Source of the DNA: Sipunculus nudus
Lineage: Eukaryota > Annelida > Sipuncula > Golfingiida > Sipunculidae
DNA: 64,000 nt
Direction of reading: 5' to 3'
Assembly: GCA_026874595.1 (NCBI GenBank)
Contig: CM049314.1
Location: 39,862,045 to 39,926,044 of the forward strand
In this document: piece by piece, positions 27,135-37,911 of the stretch
Numbering within the stretch: position 1 is the first letter of the stretch
How the letters are laid out: each line of letters begins with the position of its first letter
The notes under the pieces: generated by a model
Database searches by the model: none
What the model was told of the DNA's origin: nothing
The model's input: only the letters and a program-made list of their open reading frames with translations
Position numbers and translations under genes: made by a program

Positions 27135-28706
27135 CACTCTAAGAAAAAAGGGTTCCAACTAGAACCCATCCAGCTTGAACCTTCAAGTTTGGTTCTTTTG
27201 GGAACCTCTTGAAGGTTCTTTAATGGAACCTCTTCATAGGTTCTGTGAAGAACCCTTCAAGGTTCTTCACGATGGACTGAGTGGGGAATCTTAAAAGGTT
27301 CTTGGTGGAACCCATTCTTTTTAGAAGCTTCAATTTTATTTCAGAAAACAGTCTAGGGTGTGTTATTAACCCGCATAAATTAATAAAGTCACATGGTCTT
27401 GCATATCTGATAGGGTGTTGATAGATATGCAAAAAAATATAAAAATATAATATCTTAGCTGAAAATCATATTTATACTTGTATCCTTTAAGTATGAAGAA
27501 ACTCCGAGGCGAAATAAAAAAACACATTTTTAGAAAGCAAATATGTTTTAAGTTGCCAGTGTTATCAAGAAGCAAGACATTTTGTCCAATAAAGGATAAT
27601 ATGTGATAAAAGAATATAAGATGAAATTTTTTTTGCACAAATGACTTTAAGATAATATGTTTAAAATATTTCTAATTTGTGTCAAACTAATTCAGCAAAT
27701 GTTTCAGTGCCTTATACTATAAAGAATACGCGCAATCTTCATATATGATGATGACAGCCAGTTTTGCCTTTCCATAAAAGAAAAGTGTAAATTTGAACAT
27801 TATGCAATAATATATTATCATTAGTAGCGCTATTGTGTACTTAAATATATGATACTTTACATGAACAATGCCTCTGTATATTATATTTTTTCAAAAGTAA
27901 TTGTAATTTAATCATTACTTTGTAAAATGTAAGTAATTTGTAATTGTAATGTTAATTGGGATTTTTGGAAGTAATGGTAATTGTAATGATTACTTTTCAG
28001 TGTAATTGGCCCAAGCCTGAAAGTAGCAAGGCTTGTTCTTTCGCCTTATGTATTATAAATGATTTTTTGAACACTCTAATGAAATGACATGGGATAGAGA
28101 CTTGTACACATTGTATACATGTTGCTATGAACGTATAATCGTCCATACAAGCCGATTTACACTTATGTTTGATGACTGTTCCTTCACAATGCTGGAACGT
28201 TTAATAATTCTATGCTACTTATGTAATTATGAACTTTAATTACTTTGCTGCAACGATTATTGCACGTAATAGCATGTTTATCATGGGACTATCTCCAAGT
28301 TTAGATAAATTGAACGTAAATCCGTTCGCAGACAGAGACTTATTCACTGGACAGTTTATCTCTAGACGTATAACTTCGACGTTCTCCACATGAAATTAAA
28401 TTATATATAAGCATCAGTCTTACCTTACTGTGTTGCCTCTTCTAATATATCGAGCCACCAAAACAACCCGACCGTTGACTTTATAAATTCAAATAATGCT
28501 GCGCATGCGCGTCCTAATCATTTTGGTATCTGGTCAAAGCACGGGTTCCATCTTGAACCTCATTTTGAGTAATGGTTATTGCACGAATCTCCAGGTTCTA
28601 ACTGGAACCTTTTAACGGGAAAAAGAGTTCCAGCAAGAACCTTGGTTCTATCAAGAAACAATTTGGTTCTTTAAAGAACCACCAAGAACACTTTTTTCTT
28701 AGAGTG
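27135..28706. mobile_element. Non-autonomous DNA transposon with CACTCTAAGAAAAAA ends
   Basis: CACTCTAAGAAAAAAGGGTTC at 27135 is mirrored by cacttttttcttagagtg at 28689-28706. A TG dinucleotide flanks both sides. Subterminal regions (27150-27320, 28590-28685) are packed with GGTTCT/AGAACC words in both orientations. The middle is AT-rich with a TAATTGTAAT-rich patch at 27895-28005. No transposase was found. The ends suggest a CACTA-like family, which is inference. Confidence 0.65.
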
Positions 28707-28774
28707 TGGTTAACACCAGGATATATCATGAGAGAAAGCGTGTGATATTGCCCTGTCACCGATACCGGGATGGA

Positions 28775-28783
28775 ATATATATA

Positions 28784-28836
<53 letters not shown>

Positions 28837-28855
28837 TTATATATATATATATATA
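28775..28855. repeat. (TA)n microsatellite upstream of the GPCR
   Basis: Long interrupted TA array. Confidence 0.95.
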
Positions 28856-28861
28856 ATTAGT

Positions 28862-28895
28862 TAAGTTAGCATTAATAAACGGAGGCGGTTACCCC
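28862..28895 (+). repeat. Direct repeat flanking the GPCR, left copy
   Basis: taagttagcattaa...ggaggcggttacc; matched at 31371-31404 with a few differences, about 2.5 kb apart and enclosing the GPCR. Confidence 0.5.
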
Positions 28896-29245
28896 TAACA
28901 TAATCATATATAAAGTGGAAAAAAGGCGGCCATACGTTTTCCTATATCCTCATTCTGCCCAGAAAAAAAACAATAAAATTTGCTTGTTAGTCATATGTAT
29001 TTATAGATTACTTAAATTTGGTAATATCTTTACATCTTTTGTCAAAAAGAAAGTTTCCCTGAATAAAATCCTTATTTTTTCACGACATACTCTCATCAAC
29101 ACAAAAGTGATATTAACAGTTTTTGCCCCTTTAAAAAAAAAAAAACATCAGGTTTGTTCATTTCCGACTAATTTGAATCATCTGTTCTGAAACTTTGGTT
29201 AAACCAAGATATCTTTATTATTTTTCAGACTCCATCTACGGCACC

Positions 29246-30502
29246 ATGCTTTTACACATTTTAATCCTAGCTGCGTTGGCCTTTGAAATCCTGCAAATCT
29301 CATGCAAAGACGTAGACATTGGACTCACCAAAGTGACAAACGGAAGCCAAACAACAGAGCCACAATACGGGAGAGAAGATAATGACGTCACATCCGCCTT
29401 CTCTGTACAGCAGACGACACAACCGCCGACCTCTGACGGTGGAGATACCAACGACATCACTGGCACATCAAACGTATCGCTGCTTGATATATCTACACCA
29501 GTGTATGATGACGTCACAAACATGACCAAGGTCTCACCGAAGTCAGTGGGTAAAGATTATGTTTGCTCTAGGGTGAGGGCGATCGCAGGTCTTGTTTATG
29601 GGGTGATGTCCGTCGGGGGACTGGTCGGGAACGGTATATCTGTTGCTGTTCTGATCGGAATGCCTGGCTCCATGGCAACGTCTCTGTTACTCTCAGTCTT
29701 GGCTGTATGGGATTCTATATTCCTTCTTGATATAATCATGTTACTTGTAATAAAGCCTGTGACTGACGCTTTTTTCCCTCTTCCGAGCTTTCAGCGAATA
29801 TACCCATACATCAGCTTATACGGGTCGCCAATGTTAGCCTTGTCACAGACGACTGCAACCTGGACAATTGTTCTGCTGACGTGTCACCGTTATATTGCCG
29901 TTTGCCGCCCGCACCACGCCGCTCGGCTGTGCCGCCCCACGGTTGCAAAGTGGCAACTTTTCTCCGTCCACGTTTTCACACTTGCATTCTCCTTACCGCT
30001 GTTTTTCGACAGTCAAGTCATTCAGAAAGAAGTAAATGACGTCATCGTGTACAAGCGTACGTTTACGTCTCTTGGACGAGATCCTTTGTTTCAGATTTTG
30101 TACCGTAGTGTGCTTTACTTGGTCCTCGTTTACGCCATCCCACTGACAACTCTGGCCGTCCTTGGAAGCTTGTTGATCAGGGCCATTCGACAAGCCAACA
30201 AGAGAAGAGCCGAGATGACGAACAGTCATTCCTTTGCCAAGGAAGACGTCACCAAGATTTTGATTGCTGTTGTTGTAGTGTTCCTTGCATGTCAAATCTG
30301 GAACCCAATTCTTCGGATTTTCGCGGCCGTAACTTCGAGGCGCTCCGGCTGCGAGACAGACTACCTTGTACTTTCGATCATCGGGTCTTTCATGGCCACA
30401 CTGAATTCGTCCGTGAACTTTATCATCTATATCTGGTACGGAAACACCTTCCGCAGAACCATAAAAACCATGTTCTGCGGAATACCTTTGTCCGACGCTT
30501 AG
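29246..30502 (+). CDS. Class A GPCR, FMRFamide-receptor-like (418 aa, single coding exon)
   Basis: Seen: a signal-peptide-like start (residues 1-20), then a Ser/Thr-rich extracellular N-terminus to about residue 105 with sequons N32GS, N76VS and N92MT. Seven hydrophobic segments follow: TM1 ~112-138 (GN at 128-129), TM2 ~145-170 (LAVWD, D156), TM3 ~190-218, TM4 ~236-256, TM5 ~284-312, TM6 ~336-360 (CQIWNP) and TM7 ~372-397. The DRY box reads H214-R215-Y216 and the NPxxY box reads N391-FIIY. After TM3 the IAVCRPHHAARLC stretch resembles insect FMRFamide receptors. The ATG at 29246 follows an acceptor-like tract ending tttttcag at 29228, so an upstream untranslated exon is likely; an in-frame TTG at 29195 was not used. 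Inference: a plasma-membrane neuropeptide receptor coupling to G proteins, with ligand not determinable here. Class A membership is secure; the FMRFamide assignment is moderate. Confidence 0.8.
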   Translation: MLLHILILAALAFEILQISCKDVDIGLTKVTNGSQTTEPQYGREDNDVTSAFSVQQTTQPPTSDGGDTNDITGTSNVSLLDISTPVYDDVTNMTKVSPKSVGKDYVCSRVRAIAGLVYGVMSVGGLVGNGISVAVLIGMPGSMATSLLLSVLAVWDSIFLLDIIMLLVIKPVTDAFFPLPSFQRIYPYISLYGSPMLALSQTTATWTIVLLTCHRYIAVCRPHHAARLCRPTVAKWQLFSVHVFTLAFSLPLFFDSQVIQKEVNDVIVYKRTFTSLGRDPLFQILYRSVLYLVLVYAIPLTTLAVLGSLLIRAIRQANKRRAEMTNSHSFAKEDVTKILIAVVVVFLACQIWNPILRIFAAVTSRRSGCETDYLVLSIIGSFMATLNSSVNFIIYIWYGNTFRRTIKTMFCGIPLSDA

Positions 30503-31370
30503 AAGTGAATGGATACGCCATTGGATCCTCTTTCACCAACATGAGCAATATACCAAGCACCGTCAAAGAGGAAAGTGATGTAAATGTTCATAAAGGTCCA
30601 ATGATTCAGCAATAAATGTTGATTTACTTTAAGGTTAAAGGCATATTATATAAACAGTCCCTTTTCGTTGATGTGAAATCCGGAAAAACAAATTTGGAAA
30701 TTTTCTTAAGAATCACAATTTGTAAAATTGCTTATTACGGCCGATTGTTTGTTTATCCTATGGGCTATATTAATCAGATTCTTTATTTAATTTTTCTAAG
30801 ACGCGCCAAATTTGCAGTAAGGCCGCAACGGTCACGGGTGCAACCACTGATGCATCACAACACAAAATCAGTTATTATATCCGTTTCATCAGTAACTCAT
30901 ATACTGAGTATATATGACCATCTTACAGAAAGTCTGACATTTAATTACCTCGAATATGAAATGATTGTAAACAGGCAAAGCACGTTCAAGCGAAACATCA
31001 CTGGTCAGGAAAACAGTGAATCGCCTTTTGATTGGCTGATCACAGTGACTGCACGATTAAATCAACTGCAGGAACTGTCTCTGTAGCCTTTACTCAAGAG
31101 GCAATAAGGCAAGGATGTGGCTACCTTGAACAATATGAAGCCAGGTTACTTAGAATCTGAATTATAGTACCACTTATATGTATCGTATTGTGTATCGTAC
31201 CGTCAGTATCGTATGATGAGACAACGTTTCACACCCAGCACTCGTAGGTGCAGGAGACATCGTCCCTTGGGAACGATAGGGTGTCAAATGTTTGACAGCA
31301 AATATTTCCTGCCCTGGCCAAAAGCAAAATGGGTTTCTGCAGTTTTTGCATAATTAATTCATGATTTTTA
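30503..31370 (+). other. Probable 3' UTR and downstream region of the GPCR
   Basis: An AATAAA polyadenylation-like hexamer lies at 30611-30616, about 110 bases after the stop. Open frames at 30289-30615 and 30616-31086 show no family motif and are taken as chance frames in the coding and 3' region. Confidence 0.4.
30611..30616 (+). promoter_or_regulatory. Candidate poly(A) signal of the GPCR
   Basis: AATAAA about 110 bases 3' of the GPCR stop. In such AT-rich DNA the hexamer is common, so its position is the only support. Confidence 0.35.
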
Positions 31371-31404
31371 TAAGTTAGCATTTAGAAGGAGGCGGTTACC
31401 TCCG
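31371..31404 (+). repeat. Direct repeat flanking the GPCR, right copy
   Basis: taagttagcatttagaagga followed by ggcggttacc; partner of 28862-28895. Confidence 0.5.
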
Positions 31405-31489
31405 TCAAAATAATAATAATAAAATGATTAGTATTGTATTAGTGACTGACGGATACCGCTAATTATTTTGATAACATATTGTTAATAAT

Positions 31490-31812
31490 GACAGATTTTA
31501 TTGTTTATATTATTATTATGTACCCTAAGTCTTAGAAATAGTTGTATTGTTTACATTTTTATTATGTACCCTAAGTATTTAGAATAGTTATATTGTTTAT
31601 GTTATTATTATGTACCCTAATGTGAGGAAGAATTTAATTGATTATATTATTATTATATACCCGAAGTGCTAGGAATAGTTGTATTGTTTACATTTTTATT
31701 ATGTACCCAAAATATTAGGAAACCTTTATTTTTAACATAATCAATATGTACCCTTGTCGTAAGGAGTAGTTTCCTTTTTTATATTATTCTTATATACCCT
31801 AAGTGTAAGGAA
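31490..31812. repeat. 46-bp minisatellite, about 7 units
   Basis: The word tatgtaccctaag or a close variant recurs at 31517, 31563, 31609, 31654, 31700, 31745 and 31791, giving a 45-46 bp period. Confidence 0.8.
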
Positions 31813-32315
31813 TCTTTTTGTCTCGGTGTCGTTAGATGAGCGAGACTGAGAGAAACTAAACTAGTCTGTCTGATTATAAATAAGTGGTTAAAGGCTTCAT
31901 TTAATTCTTTATCTGCTACATTCATCTATATTTGAATGCATGCATTTATATGGAAATATAATTTAAAAAAATGTCTGTGCTTTCCTTGTCGCGATCACAA
32001 ATATTTCTCCATTTTTAAGATACAAAGAAAAGCGACGTATCCAAACATAGTCTGCAAATCCTCATATCTATAACCAAGTACATGTAGTATAAACAGACAG
32101 AACCAAGAAGGCATTGTACATTGTGTAGTGTTCCTCTATATTCAACAGAAGGATATATACCACACAAGAGAAAATGTATTATTTTTTTATGTGAGGGTAT
32201 AGTTACTTTGTTTCAATCAGAGTTGTGTATAATTGGTACATAAGTAGGTTGTAATTTGCATTTATGTGGAATAAAACTTAATCAATGCAATTGTTTTGGT
32301 ATAATTATTAAGACT

Positions 32316-32381
<66 letters not shown>

Positions 32382-32561
32382 TTGAAGGACTCTGTAGCCA
32401 TGACCAACATCTTCTTGATGCATACTGACGGCCAAGAAACCAAGCGGTCGTTGGTAACGTTGGTCGTGTCCTCTGCTCCATAGAGCTGACTTATATGTTA
32501 CAAGTACCTCCGGAAATATCCCTACTGCATCTATCTATTTATCTGTCTATCTATCTGTCTA
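31813..32561. other. Non-coding with a (TA)n microsatellite
   Basis: (TA)n at 32318-32378, then a TCTA/TCTG run at 32530-32562. No gene seen. Confidence 0.45.
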
Positions 32562-32725
32562 TAAGGTAAGAGTTACCCTCCGGTATAAAGTGCTCTTTGG
32601 CATCAGACAAGGCCAGAGCGATATAACACTGACGAAAAACAATACTGTAAATATCAAGTCGGGTCGCATCCCGTGAAACAGTCTGTGGTGAATTTACAGT
32701 GTTGTTTTGTTCAGTGTTATCTGTC
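32562..32725. mobile_element. Short fold-back element sharing the ends of the Penelope-like arms
   Basis: The first 70 bases match the outer left arm of the 1.4-kb element (the ttaccctc...aaagtgctct context). The remainder matches the same arm in reverse complement (gggtcgcatcccgtgaaaca). The two halves pair over about 35 bases around a loop of about 45. It ends beside TCTG repeats and (TA)n. Confidence 0.55.
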
Positions 32726-32728
32726 TGT

Positions 32729-32730
<2 letters not shown>

Positions 32731-32778
<48 letters not shown>

Positions 32779-32820
32779 GAGATAGAGAGAGAGACAGAGA
32801 GAGGGAGAGAGAGAGAAAGA
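32731..32820. repeat. (TA)n(GA)n compound microsatellite
   Basis: TA array to 32775, followed by an imperfect GA array, directly 3' of the fold-back element. Confidence 0.95.
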
Positions 32821-33471
32821 TGCGTACGTGTGTGAAAAAGCCATGCCGATTCGTTCTATAAGATATGAAAAAAAAGTCAAGGTGACATTGCATAAAGTTT
32901 GTTAGATGGCCAATGTGCATTATTTGTATGTGTGTGTGAACTGATTATATTTTTGCCATGCTTGTTTTTTGTTTTGCATTATTTGTCGTTATTATAATTG
33001 ACAGTGCCACTAAATCGTTGTTATCCAACTCCTCTGTGACCAAAACTCGTAAAACTGCCTTTCTTATCTTGAGGGGTCGGTAATGATGAAAATTGTGTCC
33101 AAATTTTCAGTATTAACCCATAAATCCAGCGACATTAGCATTTTTCCAAAGGGACTTTCGCAGCGTAATTAAGCCGAAAATACCCAGTGATCTACGCTAC
33201 AGCGAGTGAGCAAGGCCCCTGGAAATTCTTCTTGTACTAACACAGACCTGACCCAGCACAAGATCGGATAATATGTTAATACATATGAAGATGGGTTTAT
33301 CAATACGCAAAAAAATTATAATCAGTGGATAGTGGTAACTAATTTCCTATGACATACTAAGGTGGGTAAAACAACAGACAGAAGTCCTGTTCGGTGAATA
33401 GTTGTAACTTAATTGAATAAAAATATTTTTTACTCTGTATAGAAGAATAGAAGGAAAAAATACTCAAATTG

Positions 33472-33560
33472 TAGGTGGCGCCACCAGGATTGTTTAAAAG
33501 ATAAAGCTACCCAAGATTAATTGACACGCAAACTTCATACCAACCCATCCAACCATGTGA
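33472..33560 (+). repeat. Fragment related to the GGTGGCGCCACC repeat
   Basis: Contains tgtaggtggcgccacc followed by a diverged match to the internal unit of the element at 22312-23184. Neighbouring sequence from 32821 to 34257 otherwise shows nothing recognised. Confidence 0.4.
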
Positions 33561-34257
33561 GGTATGTGAATGGGCGATATCGTACCTTTGGCCACGTTGC
33601 TTTATCTATAGTAAAAAGGCACACTTGGTTTGAATTTATCAACATACAGGGCCAACAGGTATACACTAGGTAAAACAAGGGATTGATGTCCCCTGCTTCC
33701 GCCTTCAAGTCTGGGATGATTTTAAAGTCTGTGGTGACTATGTGGAAATAGTTTTAACCACGCTCAACAGATTGCAGCACCTGGCAGTAACTGCACTAAA
33801 AAATCAAGTGATTTAGAGACACCAGTCGGTAATTAGTGAAACAAAATGTGCTGATTCATCATATAAAAATGAAATTTCATATTGTATTATTATCTTGTAG
33901 GGCAGACACTCCAAAACCAATCCAAAACCGAGGTAACTCAAATGTGACAAAAAGTGCGTATAGCCTGTGAGCCAAGTGGTTTCGCTAAGAAACCTTTGTA
34001 TTTAACCAAAATTAGCAGACAGCGGAAGAGAAAAAAGACAAGTAAGCTAGTGACTAAGCACCCTTTAACTATGAAAGGTAGATTTAACAACGTAAATTAC
34101 TGTCAGAAACCTCGGCGTGAAATGGGGCATCTAACCCATGGTAACCCAGAGTAGTGAAATTTCACAATCATATATCACTATCAGTTAAGTAATATTAGAA
34201 GAGCTATTCCTTACATTACCTTTGATCCTTGTAAGGCATGTGTAAGTGATTCGGTAT

Positions 34258-34490
34258 TTTGTGTCATTGATCTGTGGTCTAGGGTAAGAGCACATGAAAC
34301 AAAGATGGGAGATCGAGAGTTCGAGTGTCAGCCGAGGCGGTGAGTCTTTTCACAGACCGTTCTTACCAACAGCGAGCTCTCTGCAACCTGAATGAGAAGG
34401 CCGTGTTCCATGGTCTTGTTTCACTCACAGACTAGTATGCGCCTTTCGGAGGTTATTCGGTGTTATGAACCAGCAATGGGGAAAATTACA
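34258..34490 (+). mobile_element. tRNA-derived SINE, family S2, copy 2
   Basis: It begins with tggtctagggtaagagc (A-box-like) and gagttcgagtgtc (degenerate B box), then gccgaggcggtgagtctttt and tcttgtttcactcacagac, matching the copy at 11626-11872. Confidence 0.55.
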
Positions 34491-35612
34491 CACTCAAGGT
34501 CCTCAGATATTGTAATCATGGTGTCTGAAACTAAAATGGAAAGTTGTGCATACTTAGTCAATCTAGATTATAAAATGAAGTCTATACCTCCAACAACAAA
34601 ACATATAATGAAAAAAAAAATATAGACCAGTACCCAGCGCAATTGTAAGAGCCTAATAAAAAAGGCTTTTTTTATTGTTCTGTGCGGGTTAATGTACATT
34701 TCGGTCTCGTGTTTGGCTGTACATGCAGGTACAGACTGGTTCATTTCTGGGTTTGGCGTTCAGTGGTGCAGGGGAAGGCTTTTAAAGACTATTTAAAAAT
34801 GTTTATGTCAGTTTTTGTGCGAAAAGGGACTCGATCGCTTGGGATTACTTAATGCCCGAAAATATACGTAACGTATATACGTTACAACGACGCGACTCGA
34901 CAAAGGACGACACCAGTCAGCTTCAGTTTGTGGTTTTTTGCAGTGTCAGAAATAATCGTGTCCAATTGAGTCGAGTCGTCAGAATCAGCAATTAATCAAA
35001 ACCACGTCTCTGACCACATGAATAACTTCATCATGACATTCATCTGGTCCAAAATCACCAGCTTTAGAGAGAGAACTATGTAAAGGAAATATGATAGTAA
35101 TTGATATGTTACATGTTATAGAATGTAGAAAATATATAATATCACATGTTTTTGCATGTGACCAATGACCTTGACAGCCATCAGTGGTTCTTATATGTTG
35201 CAAAATGTAGACTGATTTCTCATAGTTTAAAATAATTCTGTTTCTTAAATACTATATATGTAAGGTAGGTGTTACATCCCTTGTTGAAAATAAGGTCAAT
35301 TAATCTTCTATCTTTTTTTATTATTTTCTCCCTTGAAATGTAATTTATAAAAATATTCCTAGCAAAGAACAGGTGGACATGAGGGGATGAAACGTACTTT
35401 AATTTCGTTCAGGTGGAGTTAAACTGTTTATTGTTTAAATGAAAATATATGAAATAACTTTCCTCAGACAATGTGTTTATAATGTTTAATACATGTAAAT
35501 GAATTGTAAGAAGAATTGGGTATTTTGCATAGTTCGGTAGCATAATTTAGCATATTTCTGATCAGAATTTCCCACCTATTATGAAGACGAAATCACAACA
35601 CTGGAAATAAAA
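34491..35612. other. Non-coding; one perfect 18-bp palindrome
   Basis: gtaacgtatatacgttac at 34868-34885 is a perfect palindrome. Nothing else was recognised. Confidence 0.4.
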
Positions 35613-35619
35613 GTGGCTC

Positions 35620-36560
35620 TAGGCCTACTGAAATCGGCGGCCATCTTGGATCGTAGATTCAAAATAGGTCAAATAATACATTTGACATCAAATATGAATT
35701 CCTCGACCCCAGAAACCCAAGAATTCATATACTGGAGTGTGTGTACTTCAGGCAATACCATTGATACAATCATTTTAAAAATGGAGGAGTGCAGCCATCT
35801 TGTATTTTGGGAGTTTTCCTGGCTTCACCCTCAATTTTGAGGGAGACACCCTCACCAGAGTCTCAAATTAGCATTCAAAGACACCAAATTGATGGACTTA
35901 CGAATGCCAAGAGCTCATTTATGGATGTCATATGATACTTTTGAGATACAATATTTTTTTATCAAGAAAGGTCTCTTTTTATCTTAGATATTAAGGTCAA
36001 CATAGGTCAAATCACAAATAAGACATCAAATATCACGTATGACCCAAAAATTACACATAATCCATACACTGAACAGTATTGCAGGCCAAACTATTGAAAA
36101 AAAAATGGCGGATGGTGGTCATTTTGGATTTTAGGTTCTTACGGATTCCTCCCAAGCTTTCATGAGGGGGCGGTGGTGTAATGGTTAAGGTGCCGGGCTC
36201 TTGATCAAGAGGTCGTGAGTTCGAATCCCGGTCAGACCCCCACCGTGCCAAGACCCTTAGGCAAGGTCCCAACCGCAAGTGTGCCTCTGTCCACCCAGCA
36301 GGAGAAATGGGTACCAGTAGATACTGGGAAGGTTACCTGCGATGGACTAGCGTCCCATCCAGGAGGAGTCTAACTCCTAAGTCGCTTCACGCTACAGAAA
36401 CCGGGATAAGCTCCGGCCTGATGAGCTATTAGGCTCGGGTGTAAAAGCCCAGCAGACTTTACTCTACCTTTTAATGAGGGACACCCTCGTTACATTTTTC
36501 AATGAACCTCTATTGAAGAAATATCCTTTCAGAAACCAACCTACCACGGTCACGATACCC
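35620..36560 (+). repeat. Repeat with recurrent CCATCTTG/GGACACCCTC blocks, interrupted by a SINE
   Basis: Related blocks occur near 35637 (ggcggccatcttggat), 35792 (gcagccatcttgtatttt) and 36109 (a more diverged copy). Two are followed by a gag...acaccctc motif; in the third copy this motif is split by the SINE at 36163-36475. Confidence 0.5.
36163..36475 (+). mobile_element. tRNA-derived SINE, family S3, with 7-bp target duplication
   Basis: ATGAGGG occurs on both sides (left about 36162-36168, right about 36474-36480). The head has A-box-like tggtgtaatggttaaggtg and B box gagttcgaatccc. The body has gtgtgcctctgtccacccag, gaaatgggtacc and gcgtcccatccagg, resembling conserved central domains of animal SINEs. 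Confidence 0.75.
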
Positions 36561-36668
36561 TCCAGATGACACAACAATAGGAAAAACGTTTATCCTCGTA
36601 TCTTTGTGCATGTTAGTTTTACTAATAATAGGTCATATCACGTTCCAGTTTTCCCGCTTCATCGACCT

Positions 36669-36940
36669 ATTATGACATAAAGGCTATTTTATAGTAATGC
36701 ATAGGCCCACATGCCAGTGGTGTGATAGCTATAGTTTAAACTACTGCCCCTATCCGGAGGTAGGTCATCCCATACACGCTTATTGATAAATATAACTTCC
36801 AACGTTGGACTATACCGTGTAATATATGGTATTATGTCACATAGTGGGAAAAGAGTGTCACTCGTGTAGAAAGGCCACTCATCTGAAGTACTCATCAGTC
36901 AATAACTTAATTGGCGGTATAATAATGCCTTTCAGGTTCA
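36669..36940 (+). repeat. Direct repeat R4, copy 1 (about 270 bp)
   Basis: Begins tattatgacataaaggctat and ends cctttcaggtt; highly similar to 38073-38340. The frames called through both copies (minus strand, 68 codons) are alike because the DNA is duplicated. Confidence 0.85.
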
Positions 36941-37911
36941 AGTACAGGCTACACAGGCCCGGAGATATCAGGCAGATAAACGCCACATGCCAGATATAAC
37001 AGCATCTTAACCTACAGAGTATAATTCTAAGGTAAGTATACTTCGGAAATTCATTAACTGGCCACTAGGTGTCAGGATATATTTGAAGAAAGCACGAGCC
37101 TGCAGGAGATGGAGCCACAGGCACTTATACCGATGAGTTAACGCGAGGTTGGGATGTCCTCGGACCGTCCTCTATAGAAAGTATGCCAATATATGCCAAA
37201 ATATGCCTTAAATAAAATTTTCCCTTTCAATCATTCCTTATATGACATACCCTGTGACGACATGTCGGCATAAATACTCAATCGCCTGTAACCATTTAAA
37301 CGTAATAATATGCGTAATAATTGTGTGCTCAAATTTGCACTATATTTTTTCCCTTTATCCAGGCTTCATGTGTGTCAGCATATGTTGAATTATTTTAAAA
37401 AGCATCAATCCATTTCGCTTAGTTTTCAGATGAATCCATCCTCACGAAATGAACAAAAACAGTGTGCTTCAGTAGACTCCAAAGAGCTCAGTCATCTTTT
37501 ATACCTGACCTGACCATGAGACAGTATATCGGCGAGGCTAGAAAATCGTAATGAATAGCACATGCACTTCAGTAGAGCTCGGCCCTCTTTATATAGTTGA
37601 CCTTACCGTGAAGCAGTAAATCAGCGAGGCAAAATAAGCGTTATCAATAGAGCATGTATCAATGGCATTATCAATAGCGCAATGGGTAAAAAAATAACAG
37701 ATTATAGCAATACTGTCTTGACATTTTAAAAGCGATATCAATCACCTGTTTAAAGTCTTTATCTGAATTTTTTTTTCACAAGGTTGAATATTTGAATCCT
37801 TCGGTCTTTTTGGACGTATGATCATATATCAAACTATTCTTTCTATATCAACGACATCCTATGAATTATCATGTTTTATTTACCGAAGACGAACATACTG
37901 AAGCCTTTTCT
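36941..37911. other. Non-coding between direct repeats
   Basis: Two related blocks (cttcagtagactccaaagag and cttcagtagagctcgg, each followed by tgacc...gtgaa/atga-cagta) at about 37467 and 37568 suggest further local duplication of about 100 bp. Confidence 0.4.

Noticed and set aside
29195-29245. Upstream in-frame TTG extension of the GPCR
   Set aside because: An acceptor-like tract ends at 29228, and the downstream ATG gives a proper signal peptide.
30289-31086. Frames overlapping and following the GPCR
   Set aside because: One is an out-of-frame shadow of the GPCR end; the next begins at its stop, shows no domain and lies in the likely 3' UTR.
36180-36240. Possible genuine tRNA gene
   Set aside because: A and B boxes are present, but the sequence continues into a SINE body with flanking target duplications, and a full cloverleaf was not found.
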